Position numbers and translations under genes: made by a program
Part shown: positions 39,334 through 46,818 of the stretch, piece after piece
Position numbering within the stretch: position 1 is the stretch's first letter
How the letters are laid out: the number at the start of each line of letters is the position of its first letter
The notes under the pieces: generated by a model
Databases searched by the model: none
Told to the model about the DNA's origin: nothing
The model's input: only the letters and a program-made list of their open reading frames with translations
Source of the DNA: Scatosoma sp045643825
GTDB taxonomy: Bacteria > Bacillota > Clostridia > Christensenellales > Borkfalkiaceae
Length of the DNA: 55,220 nucleotides
NCBI GenBank assembly: GCA_045643825.1
Contig: JAZRFV010000058.1
Span: 1-55,220, forward strand
Direction of reading: 5' to 3'

Positions 39334-39343
39334 TTTGATATCA
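39325..39343. promoter_or_regulatory. Double palindrome TGATATCA-TTT-TGATATCA, operator candidate
   Basis: Two copies of the self-complementary octamer TGATATCA 11 bases apart, over the -10 of the efflux operon. Position and symmetry suit a dimeric repressor (for example PadR, GntR or MarR type); no regulator gene is adjacent. Confidence 0.6.
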
Positions 39344-39376
39344 GTAAACCGAAAGGAATATTTTTAAAGGTCGATT

Positions 39377-40285
39377 ATGGAAGATATCATTAAAATTGAG
39401 CATTTATATAAGAGCTACGGCGAGGTAAAAGCCGTGCAGGATTTGTCCTTCCGTGTGAAGAAGGGGGAACTGTTTGCTTTCCTCGGTTTAAACGGTGCTG
39501 GGAAGTCCACAACCATCTCGATTATGTGCGGTCAATTGAAAAAGAATGGGGGCAGGGTTGAGATTAACGGTAAAAACCTCGACGAAGCGCCCAATGAAAT
39601 CAAGCGTGAACTTGGGGTGGTTTTCCAAAACTCCGTACTCGATAAACCGATTTCCGTGCGCGAAAATTTGAAAACCCGTGCGGCGTTGTACGGCATTTAC
39701 GGGGAAGAATTTGAACAGCGCATGGCGGAATTGACCGACCTTTTCGAGCTGTCCGATATCTTAAACCGACCGATAGGGAAATTGTCGGGCGGGCAAAAGA
39801 GAAGGGTGGACGTTGCGCGGGCGTTGTTGCATAAGCCTTCCATCCTTATTTTGGACGAGCCGACGACGGGGTTGGATCCGCAAACGAGAAAGACGGTGTG
39901 GACCATCATCGAGGGGCTGCGAAAGAGTGAGAATATGACCGTATTCCTCACCACCCACTACATGGAAGAAGCGGCTGGCGCGGACTACGTCGTGATTTTG
40001 GATGCAGGGAAAATCGTGGCGGAAGGCACGCCCTTGGAACTCAAAAATCAATTCACGGGCGATTACATTTTCTTGTATGCGGACGAGGATGCGGTAAAGC
40101 GTTTGGGTAAGCCTTACGAGGCGGTGTCTGACGGCTACCGCGTGGCTCTTCGTGATACGGCGGAGGCAACCGAGCTTATCTTGAAATATCCCGACATTTT
40201 TGTCGATTATGAAATTGTAAAAGGGAAAATGGACGACGTATTTTTGAATGCGACGGGGAAGGATTTAGGGGGTGAAAAGGTATGA
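39377..40285 (+). CDS. ABC-2 type transporter ATP-binding protein (DrrA-like)
   Basis: A 302-residue ABC ATPase: Walker A 'GLNGAGKSTTISIM', Q loop 'VVFQNSVLD', signature 'KLSGGQKRRVDVARALL', Walker B 'ILILDEPTTGLDP', H loop 'FLTTHYMEEAA'. The C-terminal 80 residues are the usual DrrA-type extension. Exports drugs, lipids or polysaccharides with the membrane subunit encoded next; the substrate is unknown. ATGA overlap couples it to the permease. Regulated probably through the palindromes over its -10. Confidence 0.92.
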   Translation: MEDIIKIEHLYKSYGEVKAVQDLSFRVKKGELFAFLGLNGAGKSTTISIMCGQLKKNGGRVEINGKNLDEAPNEIKRELGVVFQNSVLDKPISVRENLKTRAALYGIYGEEFEQRMAELTDLFELSDILNRPIGKLSGGQKRRVDVARALLHKPSILILDEPTTGLDPQTRKTVWTIIEGLRKSENMTVFLTTHYMEEAAGADYVVILDAGKIVAEGTPLELKNQFTGDYIFLYADEDAVKRLGKPYEAVSDGYRVALRDTAEATELILKYPDIFVDYEIVKGKMDDVFLNATGKDLGGEKV

Positions 40286-41208
40286 AGAAGCAGGGCAGGT
40301 ACGAGATGAAGGCGTGCGGCTCGTTGATAAAACGCAACGTTTCCATGTTCTTTAAAGACAAAGCAACCTTTTTTACTTCCCTTTGTACACCCATTATTTT
40401 GTTGGTATTGTATGCCACCTTTCTTTACAACGTTTACGAGGATAGCTTTCTTGCGGTGTTGCCCGAAGGGATGCCGATTGACGATTCTTTGATAAAAGGC
40501 TTGGTGGGGGGCTTGCTCCTTTCCTCCTTGCTTGCGGTCAGCACGGTTACCGTACCGTTTTGCGCCAACCTCTTTATGGTGCAGGATCGCGTAACGGGGG
40601 CGCGCGGCGACCTTTCGATTGCACCCGTAAAACCTTCGTCCATCGCGCTCGGATATTACGTGGCGACGGTAATCAACGGCTTAATTATCAGCCTTGTGGC
40701 TCTCTTAATCGGGCTTGTTTACCTTTCCATCATCGGGTGGTACTTGTCCGCGGCGGACATTTTGCTCCTCGTTTTGGATATTGTGCTTTTGGTATTGTTC
40801 GGCACGGCGCTGTCGTCGCTGATTTGCTATCCCTTATCCTCGCAGGGTGCAATCTCGGCTGTGGGAACGATTGTCAGCGCAGGCTACGGGTTTATTTGCG
40901 GTGCATATATGCCCATTTCCTCCTTTGGGGAGGGGTTGCAAAACGCCTTGGTGTTTTTACCTGGTACGCACGGTACCTCGTTGCTTCGTAATCACGCCTT
41001 GTCGGGTGTGTTTGAGGCAATGTTGGAGGATGGAGTGGCGGAGCCGATTGTGGATGTATTCCGTTCGATTGCAGATTGTAAATTGTTCTTCTTTGACGGC
41101 AGTATAGAGCGTTGGGTGATGTATCTCGTCCTTGCGGGCTCGGTTGCCGTGATGGTGGCGGCGTTTGTATTAATTGTGGCATTCGCGGAACGAAAAAATA
41201 GAAAATAA
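40282..41208 (+). CDS. ABC-2 type transporter permease
   Basis: A 308-residue membrane protein with six helices and the ABC-2 layout: N-terminal helix 'FFTSLCTPIILLVLYATFLY', large extracellular loop, then clustered helices with 'FGTALSSLICYPLSSQGAISAVGTIVSAGYGFICGAYMP'. Partner of the preceding ATPase. The start overlaps the ATPase stop (ATGA); an internal ATG at 40306 is possible. Confidence 0.9.
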   Translation: MKKQGRYEMKACGSLIKRNVSMFFKDKATFFTSLCTPIILLVLYATFLYNVYEDSFLAVLPEGMPIDDSLIKGLVGGLLLSSLLAVSTVTVPFCANLFMVQDRVTGARGDLSIAPVKPSSIALGYYVATVINGLIISLVALLIGLVYLSIIGWYLSAADILLLVLDIVLLVLFGTALSSLICYPLSSQGAISAVGTIVSAGYGFICGAYMPISSFGEGLQNALVFLPGTHGTSLLRNHALSGVFEAMLEDGVAEPIVDVFRSIADCKLFFFDGSIERWVMYLVLAGSVAVMVAAFVLIVAFAERKNRK

Positions 41209-41210
41209 CC

Positions 41211-41263
41211 CACCCAGGTATGCGTTGATATAAAAAAATGGCGGTATTTACCGCCATTTTTCG
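41211..41263 (+). terminator. Motif copy followed by terminator after ABC permease
   Basis: CAGGTATGCGTTGAT (41215) lies seven bases after the stop codon; then AAAAATGGCGGTA / TACCGCCATTTTT (41234-41263) forms an intrinsic terminator. Confidence 0.85.
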
Positions 41264-41326
41264 CGTTTTTACAAGGTGAAAATAAGGTGAAAAGTAAAAA
41301 ATATTGGAAAAAGTTTCAAAAAACAC

Positions 41327-41355
41327 TTGCAAAAAGGTGGAAAAAGGGGTATTAT
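41327..41355 (+). promoter_or_regulatory. Promoter of yajC
   Basis: TTGCAA (41327) - 17 - TATTAT (41350). Confidence 0.75.
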
Positions 41356-41411
41356 AAATAAAGCAATAAATATAAAGGCGCGTACGCAAAGCAACGCGCA
41401 AGGAGAAAATT

Positions 41412-41840
41412 ATGTGGTATAATTTGTTAGCAGATGATGCAGGTAAGCCTTGGCAATCCTACATTTTAATGGCGGTATTGTTTGCGATCATTATCATGTT
41501 CATGGTATTGAACAGACAATCGCAAAAGAAGAGACAGCAACAAGCAATGGATATGCTCAACGCAATCAAACCCGGTAGCAAGGTAAAGACCATCGGCGGT
41601 ATTTGCGGCGTGGTTGTAGAGGTTTGCCCTGAAGACAACACCTTTATCATGGAAACCGGTTCGGAAACAAGCGGTAAATCCTACATCAAATTCGACAAGC
41701 AAGCGGTATATCAAACGGATGCTACGGCAAACAAGGAAGAAGCTCCTGTAGAAACGCCCGTAGAGGTTCCCGCTGAAGAAGTTTTCGAGGAAGTTGCGGC
41801 TGAACCCGTAGAAGCTACCGAAGAAAAGACGGAAGAATAA
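41412..41840 (+). CDS. yajC: Preprotein translocase subunit YajC
   Basis: A 142-residue YajC: one N-terminal helix ('YILMAVLFAIIIMFMVLNRQSQKKRQQQ'), then 'MLNAIKPGSKVKTIGGICGVVVEV' and 'YIKFDKQAVYQTD'. A Glu/Val/Ala-rich tail of about 45 residues is appended, similar in composition to the SecF tail encoded downstream. YajC associates with SecDF at the translocon. RBS AAGGAGAAAATT. Confidence 0.93.
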   Translation: MWYNLLADDAGKPWQSYILMAVLFAIIIMFMVLNRQSQKKRQQQAMDMLNAIKPGSKVKTIGGICGVVVEVCPEDNTFIMETGSETSGKSYIKFDKQAVYQTDATANKEEAPVETPVEVPAEEVFEEVAAEPVEATEEKTEE

Positions 41841-41857
41841 TCACGAATAAAAAGGAA

Positions 41858-41892
41858 ACGCCTTCGCATAGGATACTGCGGAGGTGTTTTTT
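41858..41892 (+). terminator. Terminator whose 3' arm holds the next gene's ribosome-binding site
   Basis: ACGCCTTCGCA / TGCGGAGGTGT stem (11 pairs, two wobble), then TTTTT and ATG at 41893. The GGAGGTG ribosome-binding site of the TIGR04086 gene is inside the stem, so folding both ends transcription and hides the site. Confidence 0.8.
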
Positions 41893-42273
41893 ATGCGGAG
41901 TGAAACGGGCTACGGAAACGGAATTTTTACGGTGGTAAAGGCAACCCTGCTTGCCTTGGCGGCGTCCTTGCTTGGGGTGGTGATTTTTGCGGTCTTGCTA
42001 CGGGCGGGCGTTTGCGGAGAAAAAGGCGTTTATATAATCAATCAGGTGATAAAGGGCGCGTCGATTGTCTTGGGCGTTTTTACCTTCGTGAGTGGGGAGA
42101 AGGGCTGGATAAAAGGCGGAGGTGTAGCCTTGCTTTTTACTGCGCTTTCCTACCTTGCATTTTCCGCTATCGGCGGGGATTTTACCGTGGGGTGGATGAT
42201 TGTTTTTGAGGTGCTGACGGCGTTTTTTATCGGGGTGATTAGCGGTATCTTGGCGGTAAACCTGAAAAAATAG
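41893..42273 (+). CDS. TIGR04086 family membrane protein
   Basis: A 126-residue protein with four membrane helices ('GIFTVVKATLLALAASLLGVVIFAVLL', 'GVALLFTALSYLAFSAI', 'WMIVFEVLTAFFIGVISGILAV'). Members of this uncharacterised clostridial family are found next to yajC and the SCIFF locus, as here. ATG at 41893 has GGAGGTG nine bases upstream; the GTG at 41884 lies inside that site. Function unknown; its translation may be limited by the hairpin covering its ribosome-binding site. Confidence 0.85.
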   Translation: MRSETGYGNGIFTVVKATLLALAASLLGVVIFAVLLRAGVCGEKGVYIINQVIKGASIVLGVFTFVSGEKGWIKGGGVALLFTALSYLAFSAIGGDFTVGWMIVFEVLTAFFIGVISGILAVNLKK

Positions 42274-42326
42274 CCGTGAAAATGGGGATTGGTGGGGAAA
42301 ACTGTGAAAAAAATAGGATAAAGCGC

Positions 42327-42355
42327 TTGCAATTTTGGAAAAAGTGTATTATAAT
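42327..42355 (+). promoter_or_regulatory. Promoter of scfA
   Basis: TTGCAA (42327) - 17 - TATAAT (42350). Confidence 0.85.
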
Positions 42356-42390
42356 AGTAACATAAAATCCAAATATATCGGGAGGATATT

Positions 42391-42543
42391 ATGATTAAGA
42401 CGATTGCGAAACCCGCAGATAAGAAAGTTACCGGTTGTGGCGAATGCAGAAGCACCTGCCAATCCGCTTGCAAAACGAGCTGCACCGTAGGCAACCAATC
42501 CTGCGAAAGAATTACTCGCGAAGAAAAAATCGAACGCAAGTAA
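42391..42543 (+). CDS. scfA: SCIFF ranthipeptide precursor (six cysteines in forty-five)
   Basis: A 50-residue peptide, too short for most gene finders, behind GGGAGGATATT. Six cysteines at 16, 19, 23, 27, 31 and 38 in the core 'TGCGECRSTCQSACKTSC', with a leader starting MIKTIAKPADKK. This is the SCIFF family, nearly universal in Clostridia; the ScfB radical SAM enzyme joins Cys thiols to residues through thioether bonds. Related ranthipeptides have been linked to quorum sensing and metabolism. Own promoter, then a terminator-like hairpin before scfB. Confidence 0.97.
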   Translation: MIKTIAKPADKKVTGCGECRSTCQSACKTSCTVGNQSCERITREEKIERK

Positions 42544-42610
42544 TTGTATTTTAGGGAAGTAGGCAAAGCTTTACATAGGTAAAGATAGAACAAAACGCAA
42601 AGACGGCGTA

Positions 42611-42644
42611 AAAGGCGCGCGTGTATTTATACGCGCCCTTTTTT
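42611..42644 (+). terminator. Attenuating terminator between scfA and scfB
   Basis: GGCGCGCGTGTA / TACGCGCC stem with TTTA loop and six T, 30 bases before scfB. Read-through would give far more precursor than enzyme. Confidence 0.82.
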
Positions 42645-42674
42645 GCCGTTATAGACATTTTACAAAGTGACGAT

Positions 42675-44000
42675 ATGATACACGTATTTAACTACAAAGA
42701 CAAAAATTATATTTACGACGTGGGCAGCGGCAGCTTGCACGAGTGTGACAAAGCCACGGCGGATTATTTAAAGGTGAAGGAAGAGGGTGAAGATATCGAC
42801 ATCACCTACATCACGGACGAGCAAATCGCAGAGATTCTTTCCGACGTGGAAGGCTTGAAGGAGCAAGGCTTACTCTTCAAAGAAGAGGTTGGTTCTTACC
42901 CCATGAAAAGCAACGAGGTAAAGGCACTTTGCATCCACATTTGCCACGATTGTAACTTCCGTTGCCGTTATTGCTTCGCGGACGAAGGTGCGTACCACTC
43001 CAAGCGTGAGTCGATGAGCTTTGAAACGGCAAAAGCGGCGGTAGACTTCCTCATTGCCAACAGCGGTAAGAGAAAGGTGCTCGAAATGGACTTCTTCGGC
43101 GGTGAGCCTTTGATGAATTTCGACGTACTGAAGCAAACCGTCTACTACGCAAAGGAAGCAGGCGAAAAGGCTGGTAAAAAGTTCCTTTTCACCACCACGA
43201 CCAACGCACTCCTTTTGAACGACGAAGTAATCAAATTCTTCAACGATGAAATGGAAAATATCGTATTGTCGTTGGACGGTAGAAAAGAGGTGCACGACGC
43301 CATCCGTAAATCCATCAACGGTAAGGGTACCTTTGATTTAATCATTGACAAAATCAAGAAATTCATTTCCTTGCGTGGGGACAAGAGCTACTACGTGCGT
43401 GGTACCTTCACGGCGAAGAACCTCGATTTTGCAAAGGACGTATTGTTCATTGCGGATCAAGGCGTGGATTCCATTTCCATGGAGCCCGTGGTTACGGAAA
43501 TCGAAGATTTGCAGATTAAGGACGAGCATTTACCTCAAATCGAGCAGGAATACGAAAATCTTTGTGATGCATACCTTGAAAGATATGCCGAAGGCAAAGG
43601 CTTTAATTTCTTCCACTTCAACGTTGATTTGGAGGGTGGTCCTTGTCTTTCGAAACGTGTTTCTGCGTGCGGCGCGGGGAACGAATATTTCTCGGTTGCG
43701 CCCAATGGCGATTTGTATCCCTGCCATCAATTCGTGGGGGATAGCAAGTTCCGTATGGGTAGTGTGACGGAAGGTATCGTCCGTACGGATATTCGTGAGG
43801 AATTTAAAAATTCCTGCCTGTTTACCCGTAAAAAATGTGGGGATTGCTTTGCAAAATTCATTTGCTCCGGCGGTTGCAACGCCAACAATTACCACTATAA
43901 CGGCGACATCAACGATCCTTACGAAGTGACCTGCGGGATGATGAAAAAGCGTATCGAATGCGCTATGCACATTTTGGCAGAGAAGAAATTGTTGAAATAA
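42675..44000 (+). CDS. scfB: SCIFF peptide maturase, radical SAM/SPASM
   Basis: A 441-residue enzyme. N-terminal RRE-like peptide-binding region (about 1-75: 'MIHVFNYKDKNYIYDVGSGS'), radical SAM cluster C93-x3-C97-x2-C100 in 'CHDCNFRCRYCFAD', SAM-binding 'FFGGEPLMNF', and a SPASM region with 'CGAGNEYFSVAPNGDLYPCHQF', 'KKCGDCFAKFICSGGCNANN' and 'VTCGMMKKRIEC' for two auxiliary clusters. It installs thioether links in ScfA. ATG at 42675; ribosome-binding site is weak. Confidence 0.96.
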   Translation: MIHVFNYKDKNYIYDVGSGSLHECDKATADYLKVKEEGEDIDITYITDEQIAEILSDVEGLKEQGLLFKEEVGSYPMKSNEVKALCIHICHDCNFRCRYCFADEGAYHSKRESMSFETAKAAVDFLIANSGKRKVLEMDFFGGEPLMNFDVLKQTVYYAKEAGEKAGKKFLFTTTTNALLLNDEVIKFFNDEMENIVLSLDGRKEVHDAIRKSINGKGTFDLIIDKIKKFISLRGDKSYYVRGTFTAKNLDFAKDVLFIADQGVDSISMEPVVTEIEDLQIKDEHLPQIEQEYENLCDAYLERYAEGKGFNFFHFNVDLEGGPCLSKRVSACGAGNEYFSVAPNGDLYPCHQFVGDSKFRMGSVTEGIVRTDIREEFKNSCLFTRKKCGDCFAKFICSGGCNANNYHYNGDINDPYEVTCGMMKKRIECAMHILAEKKLLK

Positions 44001-44075
44001 GCGAAATGCTTTACAATTTTCCGATAAAAAAAGTGCAAAATCGGAAAAAAAGTGAAATACCCTCGTGCTTATGGC

Positions 44076-44105
44076 TTGACGAGGGCGAGATAAATAAGGT
44101 ATAAT
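44076..44105 (+). promoter_or_regulatory. Promoter of secD-secF-recJ operon
   Basis: TTGACG (44076) - 18 - TATAAT (44100). The -35 lies within an inverted repeat CCCTCGT / ACGAGGG (44061-44087). Confidence 0.75.
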
Positions 44106-44165
44106 AATAGAGTATTGTACTCGGAAGAAAATACATATCCGAAACACAACAGGAGGCTTTAACAC

Positions 44166-45629
44166 ATGGGCAAAAAGAAATCGATCGTATTGATGGTTTT
44201 GCTCACCATCGTCATCGTTGTATTGTGTGCGATTACGGTTGTTCCCAGTTTCACCATTCCTAAAACGGTGAAAATTTGGAACCCCGTCGTAAAACAGTAT
44301 GACCTCGGTGCGGATCTCGACGGGGGCTATTACGCATACTACTATCCCACGGGCGTTATTTCCGAAACCGAATATAAGAACTTGGACAGCGAAGATCAGG
44401 CTGGTTATCAAAATCACAAAGGCTTGTATTTGAGCAAGGACGCGGATCTTGGTATCATTACGGAAGAAGGTACGGTAAGCAAGGACTTTGAAGAAAACTT
44501 TGCAAAGGCAACCGCTGAAATCACCGCTCGTTATGCGGAAAAGGGTTACTCCGATTATCGTATCGCGGTAGTGGACGATTACGCGCTTGCAATTCGTATC
44601 CCCGCATCGGAAAAGACCGAACAGCAATCGGCTTTCCAAAACGCATACACCACCTTTGGTTTGTTTGCTGAAACGGGTGCGCTTGAAATCAAGAAGGGCG
44701 ACGCTTTGGTAGACGAAATTGCGGTAGACGGCTACGAAGTAAACGAAATCATCGACGAATTCTCCGTTTACACCAAGTATGAAGTAGCGTACATTCAGGT
44801 GAAGTTTACGAGCGTTGGTAAAGACATGATCAAGGCTTATAAGGATAGCACCGAAACGGATACGCTTAAGATTACCCTTGGTGAAGAAACGATCATGGAA
44901 ATCAATGCGGCTGAACATATCACCACGAAGAACGTGGTTAGATATCCCGTTGCAATGGAAACGGAGGTTGGCTACGTAGATACGATGGTTGTTCTTTTGA
45001 ATTCCGCTTTGGAAAACGGTGGTTTTGATATCGAATTCAAATCCGTTTCCAACAGCGAAGTTCGCACCTATTCCGCAGTTTACGGCGAAAACACCTTGAC
45101 GCGTATCTATATCGCTTTGGCGGTTGTAATCGTAGCGTTGATTGCGCTCTCTATCGTAATGATGAAGGGCTTTGGTATCTCCAGCGCATATTCGACGGTT
45201 AGCTACTTGATTATCACGGCTATGTGCTATGCGTTTATCACGGGCGGCGTATTCGAGGTTACCTTCGGTTCTATCTTCGTCTTCGTGGCAGGCTTGGTAT
45301 TGGTGAGCGTAGTTGATAACTATATCTTCGGCGCAATCAAGAAGGAAGCAATGCTTGGTAAGACGATTGAATCCTCCGTAAAGGGCGGCTACAAGAAGAC
45401 GATTATGACGGTGGTAGACGTGTATGCGGTACTTACCCTCGGCGCACTTGCCTTGTTGATTGGCGTTGCTGGTGTAAATACCTTCGCATTGCAGGCATTG
45501 ATCTGTATCGTATCGGCTGCTTTCTGCAACTTGTTGTGGACGAGAGTAATCAACGTAATGCTTCTTTCTGCAAGCAAAGACAAATATAAATATTTCGGCT
45601 TGGTAAGGGAGGATGACGACGATGAGTAA
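44166..45629 (+). CDS. secD: Protein translocase subunit SecD, divergent
   Basis: A 487-residue membrane protein: N-terminal helix, a large extracytoplasmic region with the SecD motif 'LGADLDGGYYAYYY', and five C-terminal helices ('ALAVVIVALIALSIVMM', 'FGSIFVFVAGLVLVSVVDNYIFGAIKKEA', 'VDVYAVLTLGALALLIGVAGV'). SecD with SecF uses proton or sodium flow to pull exported proteins through the channel. Motif similarity is low but position between scfB and secF and the layout make the call firm. Its end overlaps secF by eight bases. Confidence 0.9.
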   Translation: MGKKKSIVLMVLLTIVIVVLCAITVVPSFTIPKTVKIWNPVVKQYDLGADLDGGYYAYYYPTGVISETEYKNLDSEDQAGYQNHKGLYLSKDADLGIITEEGTVSKDFEENFAKATAEITARYAEKGYSDYRIAVVDDYALAIRIPASEKTEQQSAFQNAYTTFGLFAETGALEIKKGDALVDEIAVDGYEVNEIIDEFSVYTKYEVAYIQVKFTSVGKDMIKAYKDSTETDTLKITLGEETIMEINAAEHITTKNVVRYPVAMETEVGYVDTMVVLLNSALENGGFDIEFKSVSNSEVRTYSAVYGENTLTRIYIALAVVIVALIALSIVMMKGFGISSAYSTVSYLIITAMCYAFITGGVFEVTFGSIFVFVAGLVLVSVVDNYIFGAIKKEAMLGKTIESSVKGGYKKTIMTVVDVYAVLTLGALALLIGVAGVNTFALQALICIVSAAFCNLLWTRVINVMLLSASKDKYKYFGLVREDDDDE

Positions 45630-46731
45630 GATTCTGACGAAGATGGTTAAAAAGACGACGATTTTGTCGGCAGTTTTCTCCGCAATTATCGCTATCGCTA
45701 TTGCCCTTGCGATTGTGTTCGGTGTAAAGGGTTACGGCGTATTTAACAAGAGTGCTGTTTTGGACGACGCAAACACCTTGACGGTGAACGTTAGCCAATA
45801 CGAATATCTCACCAACGTAGAAGCAGTAGAAGACGTTTGCGAAGACGTATTCGGCGACCTTAAATATTCCTACAAGATGATGGGTGAAATGACCGGTGAC
45901 GAAAGCGAAATCGTTTACGTGTTCAAATCGAGCGTTGACCTTACGCAGGTAGAAGCGGACTTGGATGCAAAGTTTGCGGAAGTGACGAAGGAAGGCGCTG
46001 CTTTGGGTGGTGCATTCATTAAGGTTTCGACCAACAGCGAAAAGACGGTAGAGGTTTTGGCAAAGAACTATGCACTCCGTGGTGTAATCGCTGCGATTGT
46101 TATGGTTGCGGCTGTATATATCTATGCGGCAATCCGTTTCGGTATCGGTAAAGGCGTTTTGGCCGCAATCGGCACGTTTGTTTCGATGGCATTGACGGCT
46201 GCGGTAATCATTTGTACCCGTATCCCTGCAACGACCTCCGTTAGCTACGTAATGGCTATGACCGGTATGCTCGGTGCGGTAATCTCGATGTTGGCTTTGA
46301 ACAAAATTAAGGTAACGGAAAAGGCTGAAAATGAAATGGCTGCGGACGAGCTGGTTGTTTCCGCTCTTGCAACGAAAGAGGTTGCTCCTATCTCCGTAAT
46401 CGTTACCGCTGCACTTGTTGTACTTGCGGCAATCTCTCCCGTTAGTGTAGCATGGTTTGCGTTGAGCGCATTCGTAGGTGTTGTTATGGCAACGGTGGTT
46501 GGTTTGGTTTTCGTTCCTTCCATGTATATCCCTATGAAGAAGAAATCGGACGGCCAACCCAAGCCTGGTTATGTTGGCGCAAAGAAAACCTCCACGAAGG
46601 AAAAGAAAAGCTTTGTAAAAGCGGCTCCCGTTGTGGAAGAAGTAAAGCCCGTTGAAGAAGCTCCCGTAGAGGAAGAAACAACGGAAGAAGTTGTTGAAGA
46701 AACGGTTGAAGAAAGCAACGAAGAAGAATAA
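45622..46731 (+). CDS. secF: Protein translocase subunit SecF, divergent
   Basis: A 369-residue membrane protein with an N-terminal helix, an extracytoplasmic domain to about 145, five helices ('VIAAIVMVAAVYIYAAIRFGIGKGVLAAIGTFVS', 'PISVIVTAALVVLAAISPVSVAW') and a long Lys then Glu-rich tail. The usual FxGG motif is not evident. ATG at 45622 is nine bases from GGGAGG; the ATG at 45613 touches that site. Overlaps secD and is followed by a hairpin before recJ. Confidence 0.88.
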   Translation: MSKILTKMVKKTTILSAVFSAIIAIAIALAIVFGVKGYGVFNKSAVLDDANTLTVNVSQYEYLTNVEAVEDVCEDVFGDLKYSYKMMGEMTGDESEIVYVFKSSVDLTQVEADLDAKFAEVTKEGAALGGAFIKVSTNSEKTVEVLAKNYALRGVIAAIVMVAAVYIYAAIRFGIGKGVLAAIGTFVSMALTAAVIICTRIPATTSVSYVMAMTGMLGAVISMLALNKIKVTEKAENEMAADELVVSALATKEVAPISVIVTAALVVLAAISPVSVAWFALSAFVGVVMATVVGLVFVPSMYIPMKKKSDGQPKPGYVGAKKTSTKEKKSFVKAAPVVEEVKPVEEAPVEEETTEEVVEETVEESNEEE

Positions 46732-46752
46732 TCTATTATAGATAATGTAATT

Positions 46753-46800
46753 ATGGGCAGGCGGGGGCGTTTTTCCACCTGCCCACGATTTTTACAAAAT
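46753..46800 (+). promoter_or_regulatory. Hairpin between secF and recJ
   Basis: TGGGCAGG / CCTGCCCA eight-base stem with a 15-base loop CGGGGGCGTTTTTCC, then CGATTTTTACAAAA. Terminator-like, same position relative to the next gene as the motif-bearing hairpins, but with a different loop. Confidence 0.65.
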
Positions 46801-46818
46801 ATACAAACGAAGGTTACT

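Noticed and set aside
39107..39367. 86-codon frame after tgt
   Set aside because: Covers the hairpin array and the efflux promoter; composition is non-coding.
40560..41107. Alternative frames in the ABC-2 permease
   Set aside because: Overlap a membrane protein with clear family layout; the alternatives are Cys/Arg-rich shadows.
43530..44918. 462-codon minus-strand frame across scfB and secD
   Set aside because: Shadow of two certain genes; crosses their promoter region.
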